64,000 bases of DNA from Paraburkholderia ultramafica (GCF_902859915.1 NZ_CADIKK010000020.1:1-64000); one strand, 5' to 3'. Counted from the first letter of the stretch, positions 43,416 to 51,929 are shown. Numbers and translations are program-made. Notes: generated from the letters alone by a model not told the origin.

Positions 43416-43550
43416 GATGACCATCCTATTGCGGCAGCAACACGGCTTGCGTGGCGAAATATGGCCCGACTGTGGCGACGCGCGCCACTTTGACGGGAAC
43501 TGATTTGTATAAAGGCGAGCGGTCCACCTTGAAGCTGCGAAACACGCGTT

Positions 43551-43770
43551 CGATGCCGTCATTGGACAACGTGACGAAAGCCGGCTATCACCGCGCTGGG
43601 TCCGATCCGTGCTTGTTCCCGGAACACGCGACGCTTCCGTGACGTTGTGTGACTGGCTACGCTAGAGCTCGTCAGCGTTGGAAGACGTCGCTCATGGACA
43701 GTAAATTTAGGCCGCCAGCGGTGCGTGACTCAATTGCACAATGGTGTAATGACACCTCGTATCGGAGGGA
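43551..43770 (+). pseudogene. DUF4148 remnant and dispersed repeat
   Basis: NVTKAGYHRAGSDPCLF reads like the conserved core of DUF4148 (RVEKAGYNPGGSDLYYP). It stops at TGA soon after. The following 120 bases share wording with 15.78-16.16 kb. There is no start or signal peptide. Confidence 0.55.
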
Positions 43771-43774
43771 AAGA

Positions 43775-44023
43775 ATGTCGTTTAATCCTGCAACCAAAGT
43801 GCAATTGCGGCTGTCCTTGGAATACCCTAAATTGGTTCCTGGATTGAAGAATCTGTGGTGGGTGCCAGCAAAACAGTCGACTTGATCAACCCGATGGACT
43901 ACATGAATTTTTTCTTGCAACGAAATTCGGTGGATGTCATCGAGTTGGCGGCCAAGTCGGAGCGCTTATTCAATGCATCTGTGATTTGGATCTTTTTTAG
44001 TAGTGCTTGCCGCGACGCGTGAT
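43775..44023 (+). pseudogene. frameshifted small gene, unknown
   Basis: An ATG with GGAGGGAAAG upstream opens MSFNPATKVQLRLSLEYPKL and stops after 36 codons. A second frame, overlapping from about 43840, continues with SKTVDLINPMDYMNFFLQ and RNSVDVIELAAKSERLF. A single-base shift would join the two into about 80 residues. The opening is reminiscent of phasins, but the match is too short to claim. Confidence 0.35.
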
Positions 44024-44279
44024 GATGAAAAGCAAAATTCACACTGCCATTGAACGCCGCTCCTGCGGTGCTTACATCATCGACCAGTTGCGCCACACCG
44101 CAAAATTCGTGAAGCGCACGAAACAGTGGGTCACGTTTCTCGGCGAGCCTCTGACGCTGACCGGTTACGTGATTATCGCGGTCAATGTCGCTGCCGTCCT
44201 GCTGGTCGCGATGTTGTCGACCTGCTGGGCCCGTGACGGAATCGACTGTGTGTTTCGGGTGGGCTCCTGGTTTTCGTGA
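44022..44279 (+). CDS. hypothetical small membrane protein
   Basis: 85 residues from the ATG pair at 44022/44025. A basic N-terminal half (HTAIERRSCGAYIIDQLRHT, KFVKRTKQ) is followed by one membrane helix (GYVIIAVNVAAVLLVAML). No family recognised. The next 220 bases to the response-regulator gene hold no supported gene. Confidence 0.35.
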   Translation: MMKSKIHTAIERRSCGAYIIDQLRHTAKFVKRTKQWVTFLGEPLTLTGYVIIAVNVAAVLLVAMLSTCWARDGIDCVFRVGSWFS

Positions 44280-44503
44280 GCCAGTGAAGCTCGGTATCGT
44301 GATCGACGAGGAGATGCGTTTTGTCGAGCCGTCGCTGCGTGCATGTGATGCGCTCGCGGTGGCGCCGGCCCAAAGGTGCGTTGCGTGTTGTACAGCAAGC
44401 CGATGAGCAAGGCGTCGCGAGGAAGAACCTGTTGAGCTGACGGTATGGTGACGTGATATTCAGGCTGGCGCAGCCATCGGCGTGCAGGGACGCGCCCTGC
44501 CCC

Positions 44504-45172
44504 TCACGCAGGTGCCCGGCTGGGATGAAGTCTTCCGGCGATGTTTACCAGTTCGGCGAGCGAGCGGGCGTCCATCTTGCGCATGACCTGCCCGCGGTGC
44601 GCCTTCACCGTGATTTCGCTGATGCCCAGTTCGGCTCCCACCTGCTTGTTCAGCAGGCCGGATACCACCAACGCCATGACTTCCCGCTCGCGTTGACTGA
44701 GTGAGGTGTAGCGATCACGGATCGACTGCATCCCGGCTTCCTCGCATAATGCCGCGCGGCTGCGCTCGATGGCGTGCCGTATGGCATCGAGCAGAACTTC
44801 GTCGTCGAAAGGTTTGGTGAAGAATTCAACCGCCCCCGCCTTCATGGCCCGCACTGTTGTCGGCACGTCGCCGTAGCCGGTGATGAAGATGATCGGCATG
44901 TCGGTGCGCTTGCATGCGATGCGCTTCTGCAGGTCAAGGCCGCTGAGATCGGGAAGACTGATATCCAGCACCAGGCAGTTCGGGACCATCGCGCGCGGGC
45001 GCCCGAGGAAGTCCTGGGCGGAAGCGAACGTCTCTGCCTTGAGACCGGTAAAACGGATCATTGCTTCGAGCGACTCGCGCACCGAGACGTCATCGTCGAC
45101 GACGAAGACGACCGGCGTGGCGTGCGCGGACGACGATTCCGATTCATATTCAACTGCATTGGCTGGTGTCAT
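44504..45172 (-). CDS. FixJ/NarL-type response regulator
   Basis: 222 residues. Receiver domain VVFVVDDDVSVRESLEAM with phospho-acceptor Asp70 in CLVLDISLPDLSG, Thr in FITGYGD and Lys in FTKPF. The C-terminal LuxR HTH is LSQREREVMALVVSGLLNKQVGAELGISEITVKAH. TPAN-type low-complexity N-terminus. Final gene of the PAS-kinase operon; likely the DNA-binding output of the kinase. Confidence 0.92.
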   Translation of the reverse strand: MTPANAVEYESESSSAHATPVVFVVDDDVSVRESLEAMIRFTGLKAETFASAQDFLGRPRAMVPNCLVLDISLPDLSGLDLQKRIACKRTDMPIIFITGYGDVPTTVRAMKAGAVEFFTKPFDDEVLLDAIRHAIERSRAALCEEAGMQSIRDRYTSLSQREREVMALVVSGLLNKQVGAELGISEITVKAHRGQVMRKMDARSLAELVNIAGRLHPSRAPA

Positions 45173-45196
45173 TGCAAATTCCGATCGCAGGTGGTA

Positions 45197-45568
45197 TCAG
45201 GCGGCCCCGAGGGCGGCCTGGATCGCCCTGAGCAGGGCGATGTCGATGAATGGTTTGCACAGGCATTCGACGGCACCTTTTTCAAGGATGCGCGGCCGGA
45301 GCGCCTCGTCCCCACGCGCCGTAATGAAGACGATCGGAACGGTATGCCGACGCCGCTGCAACTCGTGCTGCAGGTCTCGTCCGGACATGCCGGGCATGTC
45401 GATATCGAGGACCAGACAGTGGGCCTGGCCGATACAGTCGGAGGCCAGAAACGCCTCCGCCGACTCAAACGCCTGCGTCGCAAAGCCGAATTCGCGCAAC
45501 AGGTCGGGCAGCGATTCGCGCACGGACTCGTCGTCGTCGACAACCGCGATAAGAAAGCGTTCGACCAT
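45197..45568 (-). CDS. single-domain response regulator
   Basis: 123 residues from ATG 45568, which overlaps the kinase stop (TAATG). Only a receiver domain: AVVDDDESVRESL, Asp55 in CLVLDIDMPGMSG, FITARGD, and Lys in CLCKPF. Lacking an output domain, it probably competes for or relays phosphate between kinase and FixJ-type regulator, as in other FixJ-family operons with two receivers. Confidence 0.88.
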   Translation of the reverse strand: MVERFLIAVVDDDESVRESLPDLLREFGFATQAFESAEAFLASDCIGQAHCLVLDIDMPGMSGRDLQHELQRRRHTVPIVFITARGDEALRPRILEKGAVECLCKPFIDIALLRAIQAALGAA

Positions 45569-47487
45569 TACGGGTTCCTCACGTTCCGCGCCGCGTCCGT
45601 ACACCTCGCCTGACCCATGGCGGAAGGAAGATCAGCGGCAATTGTGCTGCCCGTTCGGTACGGGACAGACAATGAAAACGTGGCACCGTAGCCCGCGTTC
45701 GAGGAGGCCCACAGGCGGCCGCCGTGGCTCTCGATGATGCGGCGGCTCACACACAGGCCGATGCCCATACCTTCCTTCTTGGTAGTGTAAAACGCGTCGA
45801 AGAGATTGCCCACATGCTGCGGGTCGAAGCCCACGCCGGAATCGGTCACGGTGAGTGCCACGCCGTCGCAATCGTCGCGCTCGATCTTGACCAGCAACCG
45901 CCGTGGACGGTCGTCGACGCCATTCATCGCTTCCAAGGCATTGAGAAGCAGGTTCAGCACCACCTGCTGGAGCTGGACCCTGTCTCCTGTGACAGGCGGC
46001 AGGTCGTCGGCAGTTTTCAGCTGCAGCACGATCCGCCTATTGCGAATCTCGCTGCGCAGCAGATCGATAACCTCATGCGCGGCTTCGACCAGATCGACCG
46101 AGGTAGTCGTCACTGCCTTTTTCTGGAACAGCGCGCGCAGACGCACGATCACCTCGGAGGCGCGGTGTCCGTCGCGGATCGTGCGTCGCACGGTCTCGAG
46201 CGCGCCTTCCACGTTGGGCGGCTCTGCGCTCAGCATGCGCAGACCCGTGCTGGCGTTGGTCATGATGCCGGCCAACGGCTGGTTGATCTCGTGCGCGATC
46301 GAGGCCGTCAACGCTCCCAGGCTGTTGACCCGGCTCAGGTGGGCCAGTTCGGCGCGCAGCGCGAGGAGCGCGTCGTCGGACTGCCGGTGCTCCGTCATGT
46401 CCTTCACGGCGCCGATGTAGTCCAGCCGCCCCTGCGGGTCACGCGTGGCATGAGCCTGGGCGTGCAGGTACTTGACGGAGCCGTCAGGCAGCAGCAAGCG
46501 GTACTCGAACTCCACATCCATGCCATCTTGAGCCCGCTTGATCATTTCACTCAGTAGATGAAGGTCGCCAGGGTGGTATCGCGCCGCCACGACTTCCCTC
46601 GTAATCGGCGTCCCTGGCTCGATCCCAAAGATGCGATAGAGCTGCTCCGACCAGGTGATCGAGCCGCTCGCCGGGCGCCAGCAAAAGCTTCCGCTCAAAC
46701 TGAGCTCCTCCACTTTGGCCATCAGCGCAGCGCTTTTCCGCAAGTGCTCGTCCGCTTGCTTGCGGTCGTCGATGTCCGTCTGCAGGAAATACCAGAGAAG
46801 GATTCGGCCCAAGTTGTCGCGCAATGGAAAGCCCTGTACGTGGAACCATCGGTAGACGCCGTCGGCACGGCGATGGCGGCTTTCGGCGTCGTAAGGCTCG
46901 CCGGAGCTGATCGACGCATGAAACCGGGCAACGACCGCTTGTCGGTCATCCGGATGGATCCAACTTGTCCAAGCCGCGTTTAACTCCTCGAATGTCGCGC
47001 CGGCGTATTCGAGCGTATGGCGGTTGGCATGGAAAACATCACCCTCCGGCGTAAAGAGCACGACCCGAGTCGGGAGGCAGTCCACGATCAGCCGAAAGCG
47101 CTGCTCGTGCGCGCGCAGCGCATCTTCGGCCCGTTTGCGGTCCTCGATTTCCGTGTTGATCCCGCACCACTTCACGACCTTGCCGACAGCGTCGAGAATG
47201 GGGCTGGCACGGCATAGAAACCAGCGATACGCGCCATCGAAACGCCGAATTCGCGCTTCGGCCTCGCTCGGCTCGCCGGAGGCGACGATGGTTCGCCAGG
47301 ATTCGAGCAGCGCTGGCCGGTCATCGGGGTGGAACGCCATCTGCCAGCCCTCGCCCGACGCTTCGTGGGCGGCGAGCCCGGTATATTCACACCAGCGTCG
47401 ATTGACAAACTCGGCGCGACCATCAGGGAATGCGGTCCACACCAAGCCCGGGAGCCCATCCACGGTACGACTGAGCTCGTCTTCCAT
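45568..47487 (-). CDS. PAS-domain sensor histidine kinase
   Basis: About 639 residues from ATG 47487 (GAGGAAAGG upstream). Three PAS domains (about 5-120, 130-250, 255-375: WFLCRASPILDAVGKVVKW, FHVQGFPLRDNLGRILLWYF and SVKYLHAQAHATRDPQG), then HisKA with His in SIAHEINQPLAGIMTNAS and HATPase with N-box NLLLNALEAM and TDSGVGFDP, YTTKKEGMGIGL. No membrane helices, so it senses cytoplasmic signals such as redox or a small aromatic. It belongs to the FixL/NodV/TodS-like group. Confidence 0.92.
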   Translation of the reverse strand: MEDELSRTVDGLPGLVWTAFPDGRAEFVNRRWCEYTGLAAHEASGEGWQMAFHPDDRPALLESWRTIVASGEPSEAEARIRRFDGAYRWFLCRASPILDAVGKVVKWCGINTEIEDRKRAEDALRAHEQRFRLIVDCLPTRVVLFTPEGDVFHANRHTLEYAGATFEELNAAWTSWIHPDDRQAVVARFHASISSGEPYDAESRHRRADGVYRWFHVQGFPLRDNLGRILLWYFLQTDIDDRKQADEHLRKSAALMAKVEELSLSGSFCWRPASGSITWSEQLYRIFGIEPGTPITREVVAARYHPGDLHLLSEMIKRAQDGMDVEFEYRLLLPDGSVKYLHAQAHATRDPQGRLDYIGAVKDMTEHRQSDDALLALRAELAHLSRVNSLGALTASIAHEINQPLAGIMTNASTGLRMLSAEPPNVEGALETVRRTIRDGHRASEVIVRLRALFQKKAVTTTSVDLVEAAHEVIDLLRSEIRNRRIVLQLKTADDLPPVTGDRVQLQQVVLNLLLNALEAMNGVDDRPRRLLVKIERDDCDGVALTVTDSGVGFDPQHVGNLFDAFYTTKKEGMGIGLCVSRRIIESHGGRLWASSNAGYGATFSLSVPYRTGSTIAADLPSAMGQARCTDAARNVRNP

Positions 47488-47617
47488 CGCGGTCCTTTCC
47501 TCTCTACGTGTCAATGCGCAATTGCGGCGGAGTCCATTTAACGGCTGCGTCCTGGGCTAAACGGCGGCCGCGTTTAACCGTTATCGATGCGAGCCTCGCC
47601 AGGCGTCGGCCTAACAG

Positions 47618-47634
47618 TGCAAGGGATGTGCCAA
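47618..47634 (-). promoter_or_regulatory. consensus sigma-54 promoter for the kinase operon
   Basis: On the minus strand TTGGCACATCCCTTGCA is a full match to the sigma-54 -24/-12 consensus. The kinase start is about 130 bases downstream. The flanking sequence (GGCGACGCCTGGCGAGGCTC-like) is homologous to that around the sigma-54 promoters at 5.06 and 6.11 kb. Confidence 0.85.
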
Positions 47635-47655
47635 CTGGGCATGCGATGCGTAGGG

Positions 47656-47674
47656 TATTGCTTTTAAAGCAATA
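47656..47674. promoter_or_regulatory. upstream activator site candidate
   Basis: TATTGCTTT-T-AAAGCAATA is a perfect 9-bp inverted repeat around one base, 22 bp upstream of the -24 element. The equivalent place in the 6.1-kb copy holds CATTGT-GAAA-ACAATG. Likely binding site of a sigma-54 activator such as the DctD-like protein. Confidence 0.55.
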
Positions 47675-47862
47675 TCCTGTCTAGCAGTGCGTATTGAAAG
47701 GAGCGGTTCGTTCGACTTTCAGAACATCAGCCCGCAGGCGCGTTCGAAGCGCGGAACGGTCCTCGGTACGAGGACCCGGTTCGGTGGAACCGCCGGGGTT
47801 GGGGAGCGGGCCGATGCGGACGACCGGCCGTGAGGATGCGTGACGTGCCGCCGCACGTCACT

Positions 47863-47990
47863 CTGAGCTTGCCCCCCAAAAACGAATCCCTTGCTGAGCG
47901 TTTAAACTCACGCAAGGAGAATCAAGAAGATGAACAAGACGAAGCGGGTGCGCTACACGCTCGAATTCAAGCTGGAAGCAGTTCGGCGCC
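47863..47990 (+). mobile_element. IS3-family left end with orfA start
   Basis: A TGAGCTTGCCCCC-like end is followed by an orfA start at 47940 (MNKTKRVRYTLEFKLEAVR), typical of IS3-family OrfA with AAGGAG upstream. After 17-19 codons the reading ends and unrelated lower-GC DNA begins. Remainder of the IS is absent. Confidence 0.65.
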
Positions 47991-48032
47991 GACCAACTGG
48001 CTGATATTGCGTCGTTTCCAGTAGGCGAAAGA

Positions 48033-48626
48033 GTGACTCAGAATAGCTTAACCGGGTTTATCAGGAACACCGGAAGTTATGGACGTGTGGTGGAGTCGAC
48101 GAAAGCTAGCTCAATGGCCGAGCATGTCAAATTATATGAATATCGTGGGATAGTGTATCGCGGGGACTCCAGAAGGCCAGACCAAATACGCAGTGCGGGC
48201 GGTTTTAAGAGCCAGAACGATTTGACGCGCCCCGAGAATTTGCTGGAGGCTCAGGGGCTCGGCACCGGAATAGGGGCATCAGGCCGGTCAGGTGTGTCCG
48301 CGGCGAAGCAAATGGCCGGTGCGCTTGGCTATTGCCATCAAGGAGGTACAGGTTATGTATACATCATAGATACGAACCGTCTACCGGCAAGCGAGAATGC
48401 ATATGATATGGGCGCGATTTCCGTGAACAATGGATATAGGCAACACGACGAGTCCGGCGGAGAGGTAAACGTAACCAATATACCCGTTGAAGCGATTATC
48501 GGGTCGATCCGGATAAGAAACTACGATAACGATATACCTCAGGATGAAGTGCGCAAGGACCAGGGCGAAAGCTACATAAGAGCCCAGATTGGCAGGTCCA
48601 CGGCGATGAGTATTAGTTTGTTTTGA
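48033..48626 (+). CDS. ADP-ribosyltransferase-like toxin domain (cholera-toxin/RSE fold)
   Basis: 197 residues if GTG 48033 is used; ATG 48114 would give 170. It has the RSE layout of cholera-toxin-type ARTs. Arg43 lies in VYRGDSRRPDQI (as in the LT/CT YRADSRPPDEI motif), then Gly-rich FKSQN and the Ser block GASGRSGVSAAK. Then comes the core strand GTGYVYIID, and Glu144 in SGGEVNVTNIPVEAIIGSI (equivalent to QEVSALGGIPYSQIYG). Position -2 from the Glu is Gly, not Glu/Gln, so the target residue is unclear. There is no signal peptide. Base composition is visibly more A/T-rich than the flanks, which suggests transfer. It sits between an IS3 stub and an integrase tail. It may be an orphan C-terminal cassette of a larger secreted toxin. 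No neighbouring immunity gene is obvious. Confidence 0.65.
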   Translation: MTQNSLTGFIRNTGSYGRVVESTKASSMAEHVKLYEYRGIVYRGDSRRPDQIRSAGGFKSQNDLTRPENLLEAQGLGTGIGASGRSGVSAAKQMAGALGYCHQGGTGYVYIIDTNRLPASENAYDMGAISVNNGYRQHDESGGEVNVTNIPVEAIIGSIRIRNYDNDIPQDEVRKDQGESYIRAQIGRSTAMSISLF

Positions 48627-48742
48627 TATTGGATACCAATCCACCCAAGTTAAGAAATGGAGATTTTTCAGCAAGGTTTTTGGGTCATGGATTTGTGTGG
48701 TTTGGAGGGCTCAGGTGCAAATAGGCGGCTCTGGACGAGATT

Positions 48743-48997
48743 TTGGCTATAAAAAGGATACCTCATCAAGCAGACAGTACGGCCTTCCAGACTGCGGGCG
48801 CAGTGTTGTTATACCTATCTCTAGCAAAATCTGGTCGCCGCACATTCGCGAGTCGGCTGCTGGCTAATGGGCATTCACTAGAAACCGTGCAGCTTCTGCT
48901 AGGGCACGCCGATCTGGGCCACGTTGAGCCATATCTTGAAGTTTTGCCACGGGAGCGGCGTGCGGCGCTAGCCGGGTTCGATGAATGGTTAGATTAA
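48743..48997 (+). pseudogene. tyrosine recombinase, C-terminal fragment
   Basis: SGRRTFASRLLANGHSLETV followed by QLLLGHADLGHVEPYLEV is the catalytic C-terminal box of a site-specific integrase. It includes the Arg, the GH and the nucleophile Tyr, but the usual His before SGRRTFA is Lys. The N-terminal and core domains are missing. It suggests the toxin was on an integrated element. Confidence 0.75.
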
Positions 48998-49061
48998 AGA
49001 AAAACACGATTCTGGCCGTTATGTCACTTACGCTATCAATGCTTGCATTCGCTCCACGCCG

Positions 49062-49078
49062 TGCTATCATTGATAGCA
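49062..49078. promoter_or_regulatory. FitA operator (palindrome)
   Basis: TGCTATCA-T-TGATAGCA, a perfect 8-bp inverted repeat with one central base, ends 18 bp before the fitA start. A half-site (GCTATCA) occurs 30 bp upstream (49032-49038). This is the expected layout for autoregulation by a FitA/FitB-type complex. Confidence 0.7.
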
Positions 49079-49096
49079 ATGTGGTAAGGAGAAGTC

Positions 49097-49333
49097 ATGG
49101 CAAACCTTTTGGTACGTGGTGTGGATGACGCGCTTGTTCAAAGCTTGCGCGAGTTGGCGGCTGCGCATGGCCGCAGTTCAGAAGCAGAGCACAGGGAAAT
49201 TCTTGCCCGAGCGCTGCGGAGACCGAAGCGAAAGAGCTTTGCGGAGGTGTTGATGACGATGCCCGATGTGGGCGAAGACGCAGATTTCCAGCGCGTTGAC
49301 GACGCGGGAGAGGTCGCGCGTGTATTTGATTGA
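49097..49333 (+). CDS. FitA-type ribbon-helix-helix antitoxin
   Basis: 78 residues. The N-terminal RHH is NLLVRGVDDALVQSLRELAA, then HGRSSEAEHREILARAL, which matches the FitA/VapB subgroup; the C-terminal acidic tail (EDADFQRVDDAGE) would wrap the toxin. GGAGAAG is the ribosome site. The stop overlaps the toxin start by 14 bases. Confidence 0.88.
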   Translation: MANLLVRGVDDALVQSLRELAAAHGRSSEAEHREILARALRRPKRKSFAEVLMTMPDVGEDADFQRVDDAGEVARVFD

Positions 49334-49736
49334 TACCAACGTCATCTGTGAAGCAAGGAAGCGTGATCGTGCAAACAGTGGCGTTAGAAAGTTTTTCAGG
49401 CAGGCGGCAAAGAGCGACGCGGAGATATACGTGTCGGTCGTAACTGTCGGGGAACTTCGCCGGGGCGTCGAACTGGTTCGGCATCGCGGCGACGCTGCGC
49501 AAGCAAACTTGCTCGAAACATGGCTTCAAACGATCTTAGTTGAATACGCGCAGAACATCCTCCCGATTGACGAAGACGTCGGGCAAGTTTGGGGACGTCT
49601 TCGCGTGCCGCATCCCGAGCACATCTTGGATAAGTTGATCGCGGCAACGGCTTTGATTCACGATCTAGCTGTCGTGACGCGGAACGTTGACGATTTTTCG
49701 GGGACGGGTGTTCGTCTGCTGAACCCCTTTGAATAA
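49320..49736 (+). CDS. PIN-domain toxin (FitB/VapC family)
   Basis: 138 residues from GTG 49320, overlapping fitA. PIN acidic residues: Asp in YLIDTNVICEA, Glu in TVGELRRGVEL, Asp in LDKLIAATALIHDLAVVTRN, and Asp in VDDF. A ribonuclease, it cleaves tRNA or rRNA when unbound. The FitAB pair probably stabilised the mobile element or genomic island. Confidence 0.9.
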   Translation: MYLIDTNVICEARKRDRANSGVRKFFRQAAKSDAEIYVSVVTVGELRRGVELVRHRGDAAQANLLETWLQTILVEYAQNILPIDEDVGQVWGRLRVPHPEHILDKLIAATALIHDLAVVTRNVDDFSGTGVRLLNPFE

Positions 49737-49806
49737 CGGAAAAAGCATTTGGCGCTTCCGCGCGCCCCGATTGTCGGTAGGTAACCGGCCACAGGAAACG
49801 CTAAAG

Positions 49807-49977
49807 ATGGACGAGAGAAAGAAATTTGTGGTCGAGTTGTCACAGAAGCTGCTCGGCGAAATGATCAATGGGGCGCTCGCGGCCGGAGAGCAAGTCGAGG
49901 TGCCTAAGTTCGTCGGCCATTCCGTCAAGGCAGCGGAACAACTCTTTGATTCGCTTTCCGAGCAAGGTTACTTCTAA
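49807..49977 (+). CDS. small hypothetical protein after FitAB
   Basis: 56 residues from ATG 49807. Pattern VVELSQKLLGEMINGALAAG and EVPKFVGHSVKAAEQLFDSL suggests a compact helical protein. No family known. It lies 70 bp downstream of the toxin; AAAGATGG gives a weak ribosome site. Confidence 0.4.
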   Translation: MDERKKFVVELSQKLLGEMINGALAAGEQVEVPKFVGHSVKAAEQLFDSLSEQGYF

Positions 49978-50138
49978 ACGAAGCCTGATCCTTGCCGCCT
50001 AGTTGAGGCGGCAACTTCACCCGCACTCGCCCGACATCCCGGAAAACTCACGTTGCAACTTCGTCGTCGGGCGACAGGCCGGTGTCGTCACTTACATCAT
50101 TTTCTCGTCGGTCCGCTCAGAGAGGCGGCGCCTGCTCA

Positions 50139-51797
50139 CTATCTTAAAAACGTCATCTGCACGACCTTCACGACCACCAGACCCGTTGCCAGCAACAGAT
50201 AACCGCGTAACACGCCCATCCACACCCGATTAGCCAGCGTGAGATTCGGTGGCGGCAGTTCATCCAGCGGCGGCATGCGCCATGCGTTGCGTGCGTTTTT
50301 GGAATACTTTTGCACGGTGCTGTCGGCCGCGCTATCAGCAGGTTCACGGCGGATTCTTCGAATCCCGAGCGTTGCGGCATAGCCAACGACGGCTAGCAGC
50401 GTCCCGCCAGCGAGCACTTCGAGAATCGTCTCGCCCGAGATATCCGGGTACAGTACCGACGCGGTCAGAATGATGGACAACATCACCAGAACCCAAATGA
50501 CGGCGCCCGTAAAGAGGTTGAGCCTCTTCGAGTTGACCCACGGACCCAGCACGGCCTTGTCGTTGCAGAGCAGCAGCAGGAACACCGTGGCGCTCGGCAG
50601 CAGCACGCCCGCGAGGGTTTGCACGGCCTCAGTCAGCAGGCCGAGGGGGCTGCCCGGAATCAGCACCAATGCCGCCGCAGCAGCAACGATGCCGAAGTAC
50701 ACCAGATAGAAACCCTTCGCATCGGATACACCGCGGTGGAGGGAGTGCCGGATCTTGAAAACGTCGCCGATGGCGTACGCAGTCGACAGCGACACCGCTG
50801 CGGCGCCAATGATGCAGGCGTCAAACAGTGCGATGGCGAAGAGGACGGCCGAGGTGCGACCCGCATATTTTTCGAGGCCTGCGATGATGTCGCCAGCGTC
50901 CGTGAAGTTCCCGAACTCGGGCCGCCCGGCGAAGAGTGCAGCGCAGAACGAAATCATCGCCACCGCGCCGATCAGCACGACTACGATGCCAATCCACAGG
51001 TCGGCTTTTTCGTACTGCATGAAGCGCGGTGTGATGCGCTTGTCTACGATATAGCTTTGCTGGAAGAACAGTTGCCACGGCGCAACGGTGGTGCCGACAA
51101 TGCCGATGACAAGCAGCATCACGTCGCTCAGCTTCGAGTGCGCGGGCCAGTTCGGAATGAAGAAGTCGCGCGTCATCTGACTGACGGGTGGGTGAATCGA
51201 CACCAGTACGGGAACGAGCAGCAGGCTTAGCAGGCACAGAACCACGGCGAAGCGTTCGAAACGCCGGAAGTTTCCTGTGCTGACAGCGGCCATCGTGAGC
51301 GCAGCAGCAATGCAGACCCCCAGAATCTTTTGGACACCGAAGAAGTCGAGCACGAACGTGATCCCGATGAACTCGGTCACGATGGTCAGCGCGTTGAGGA
51401 TGAACAGGTCGATGACGCTGAAGGCGCCCCAGAACTTGCCGAAGCGCTCGAAGATCAGGCGCGCGTGGCCAACACCCGTTACTGCACCGAGCCGCAGCAC
51501 CATTTCCTGGTTGACGAACAGCACCGGGACCAGCAGCAGCATGGTCCACAGCAGGGTGGTTCCGTAGTTCTGTCCCGCCTGGGTGTAGGTGCCGAAGGCG
51601 CCCGCATCGTTGTCGCCCACCATCACGATGAGCCCGGGGCCGAGGATGGCGAGCAGCGTACGGAAACGTGCCCACCAGCTGGTACGCGGGGCCGTGTCGT
51701 GATGGGCGATGGTGCCGAGCGCGCCCTTGATGTCGCCGATGTGGGCTTCATCGAGTACGGCGCTACGCGCTGATGAGACCTGGGATGGAGTGGACAT
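50139..51797 (-). CDS. Nramp-family transporter with altered metal site
   Basis: About 552 residues, 11-12 helices. The family frame is clear: GPGLIVMVGDNDAGAFGTYTQ in helix 1. Where classical MntH has DPGN the sequence is DAGA, so Asp is kept and Asn lost. Helix 6 has TVAPWQLFF in place of TVMPHNL, so the metal-ligand Met is Ala. Loss of that Met is known for Nramp-related magnesium transporters. Substrate could thus be Mg rather than Mn/Fe; this is inference. A long leader and a small ORF precede it. Confidence 0.8.
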   Translation of the reverse strand: MSTPSQVSSARSAVLDEAHIGDIKGALGTIAHHDTAPRTSWWARFRTLLAILGPGLIVMVGDNDAGAFGTYTQAGQNYGTTLLWTMLLLVPVLFVNQEMVLRLGAVTGVGHARLIFERFGKFWGAFSVIDLFILNALTIVTEFIGITFVLDFFGVQKILGVCIAAALTMAAVSTGNFRRFERFAVVLCLLSLLLVPVLVSIHPPVSQMTRDFFIPNWPAHSKLSDVMLLVIGIVGTTVAPWQLFFQQSYIVDKRITPRFMQYEKADLWIGIVVVLIGAVAMISFCAALFAGRPEFGNFTDAGDIIAGLEKYAGRTSAVLFAIALFDACIIGAAAVSLSTAYAIGDVFKIRHSLHRGVSDAKGFYLVYFGIVAAAAALVLIPGSPLGLLTEAVQTLAGVLLPSATVFLLLLCNDKAVLGPWVNSKRLNLFTGAVIWVLVMLSIILTASVLYPDISGETILEVLAGGTLLAVVGYAATLGIRRIRREPADSAADSTVQKYSKNARNAWRMPPLDELPPPNLTLANRVWMGVLRGYLLLATGLVVVKVVQMTFLR

Positions 51798-51929
51798 TTT
51801 TCTTTCTGCTCTGAATCTGGTTCTTGAAAGGAAAATGCGCACCTTCGGCATACGCAAGGGCGTGCGTCATAGGGCGAAAATCGTCCGGCCGCGGCGCCGC
51901 TTGCGTATGGCGGAAAGTAACGCGAAAAA

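Noticed and set aside
43775..44023. Phasin gene after cydA
   Set aside because: Opening MSFNP recalls phasins but the rest does not, and the frame is broken.
48627..48860. Immunity gene directly downstream of the toxin
   Set aside because: The frame from 48628 to about 48866 lacks a standard start and overlaps the integrase remnant; no support beyond position.
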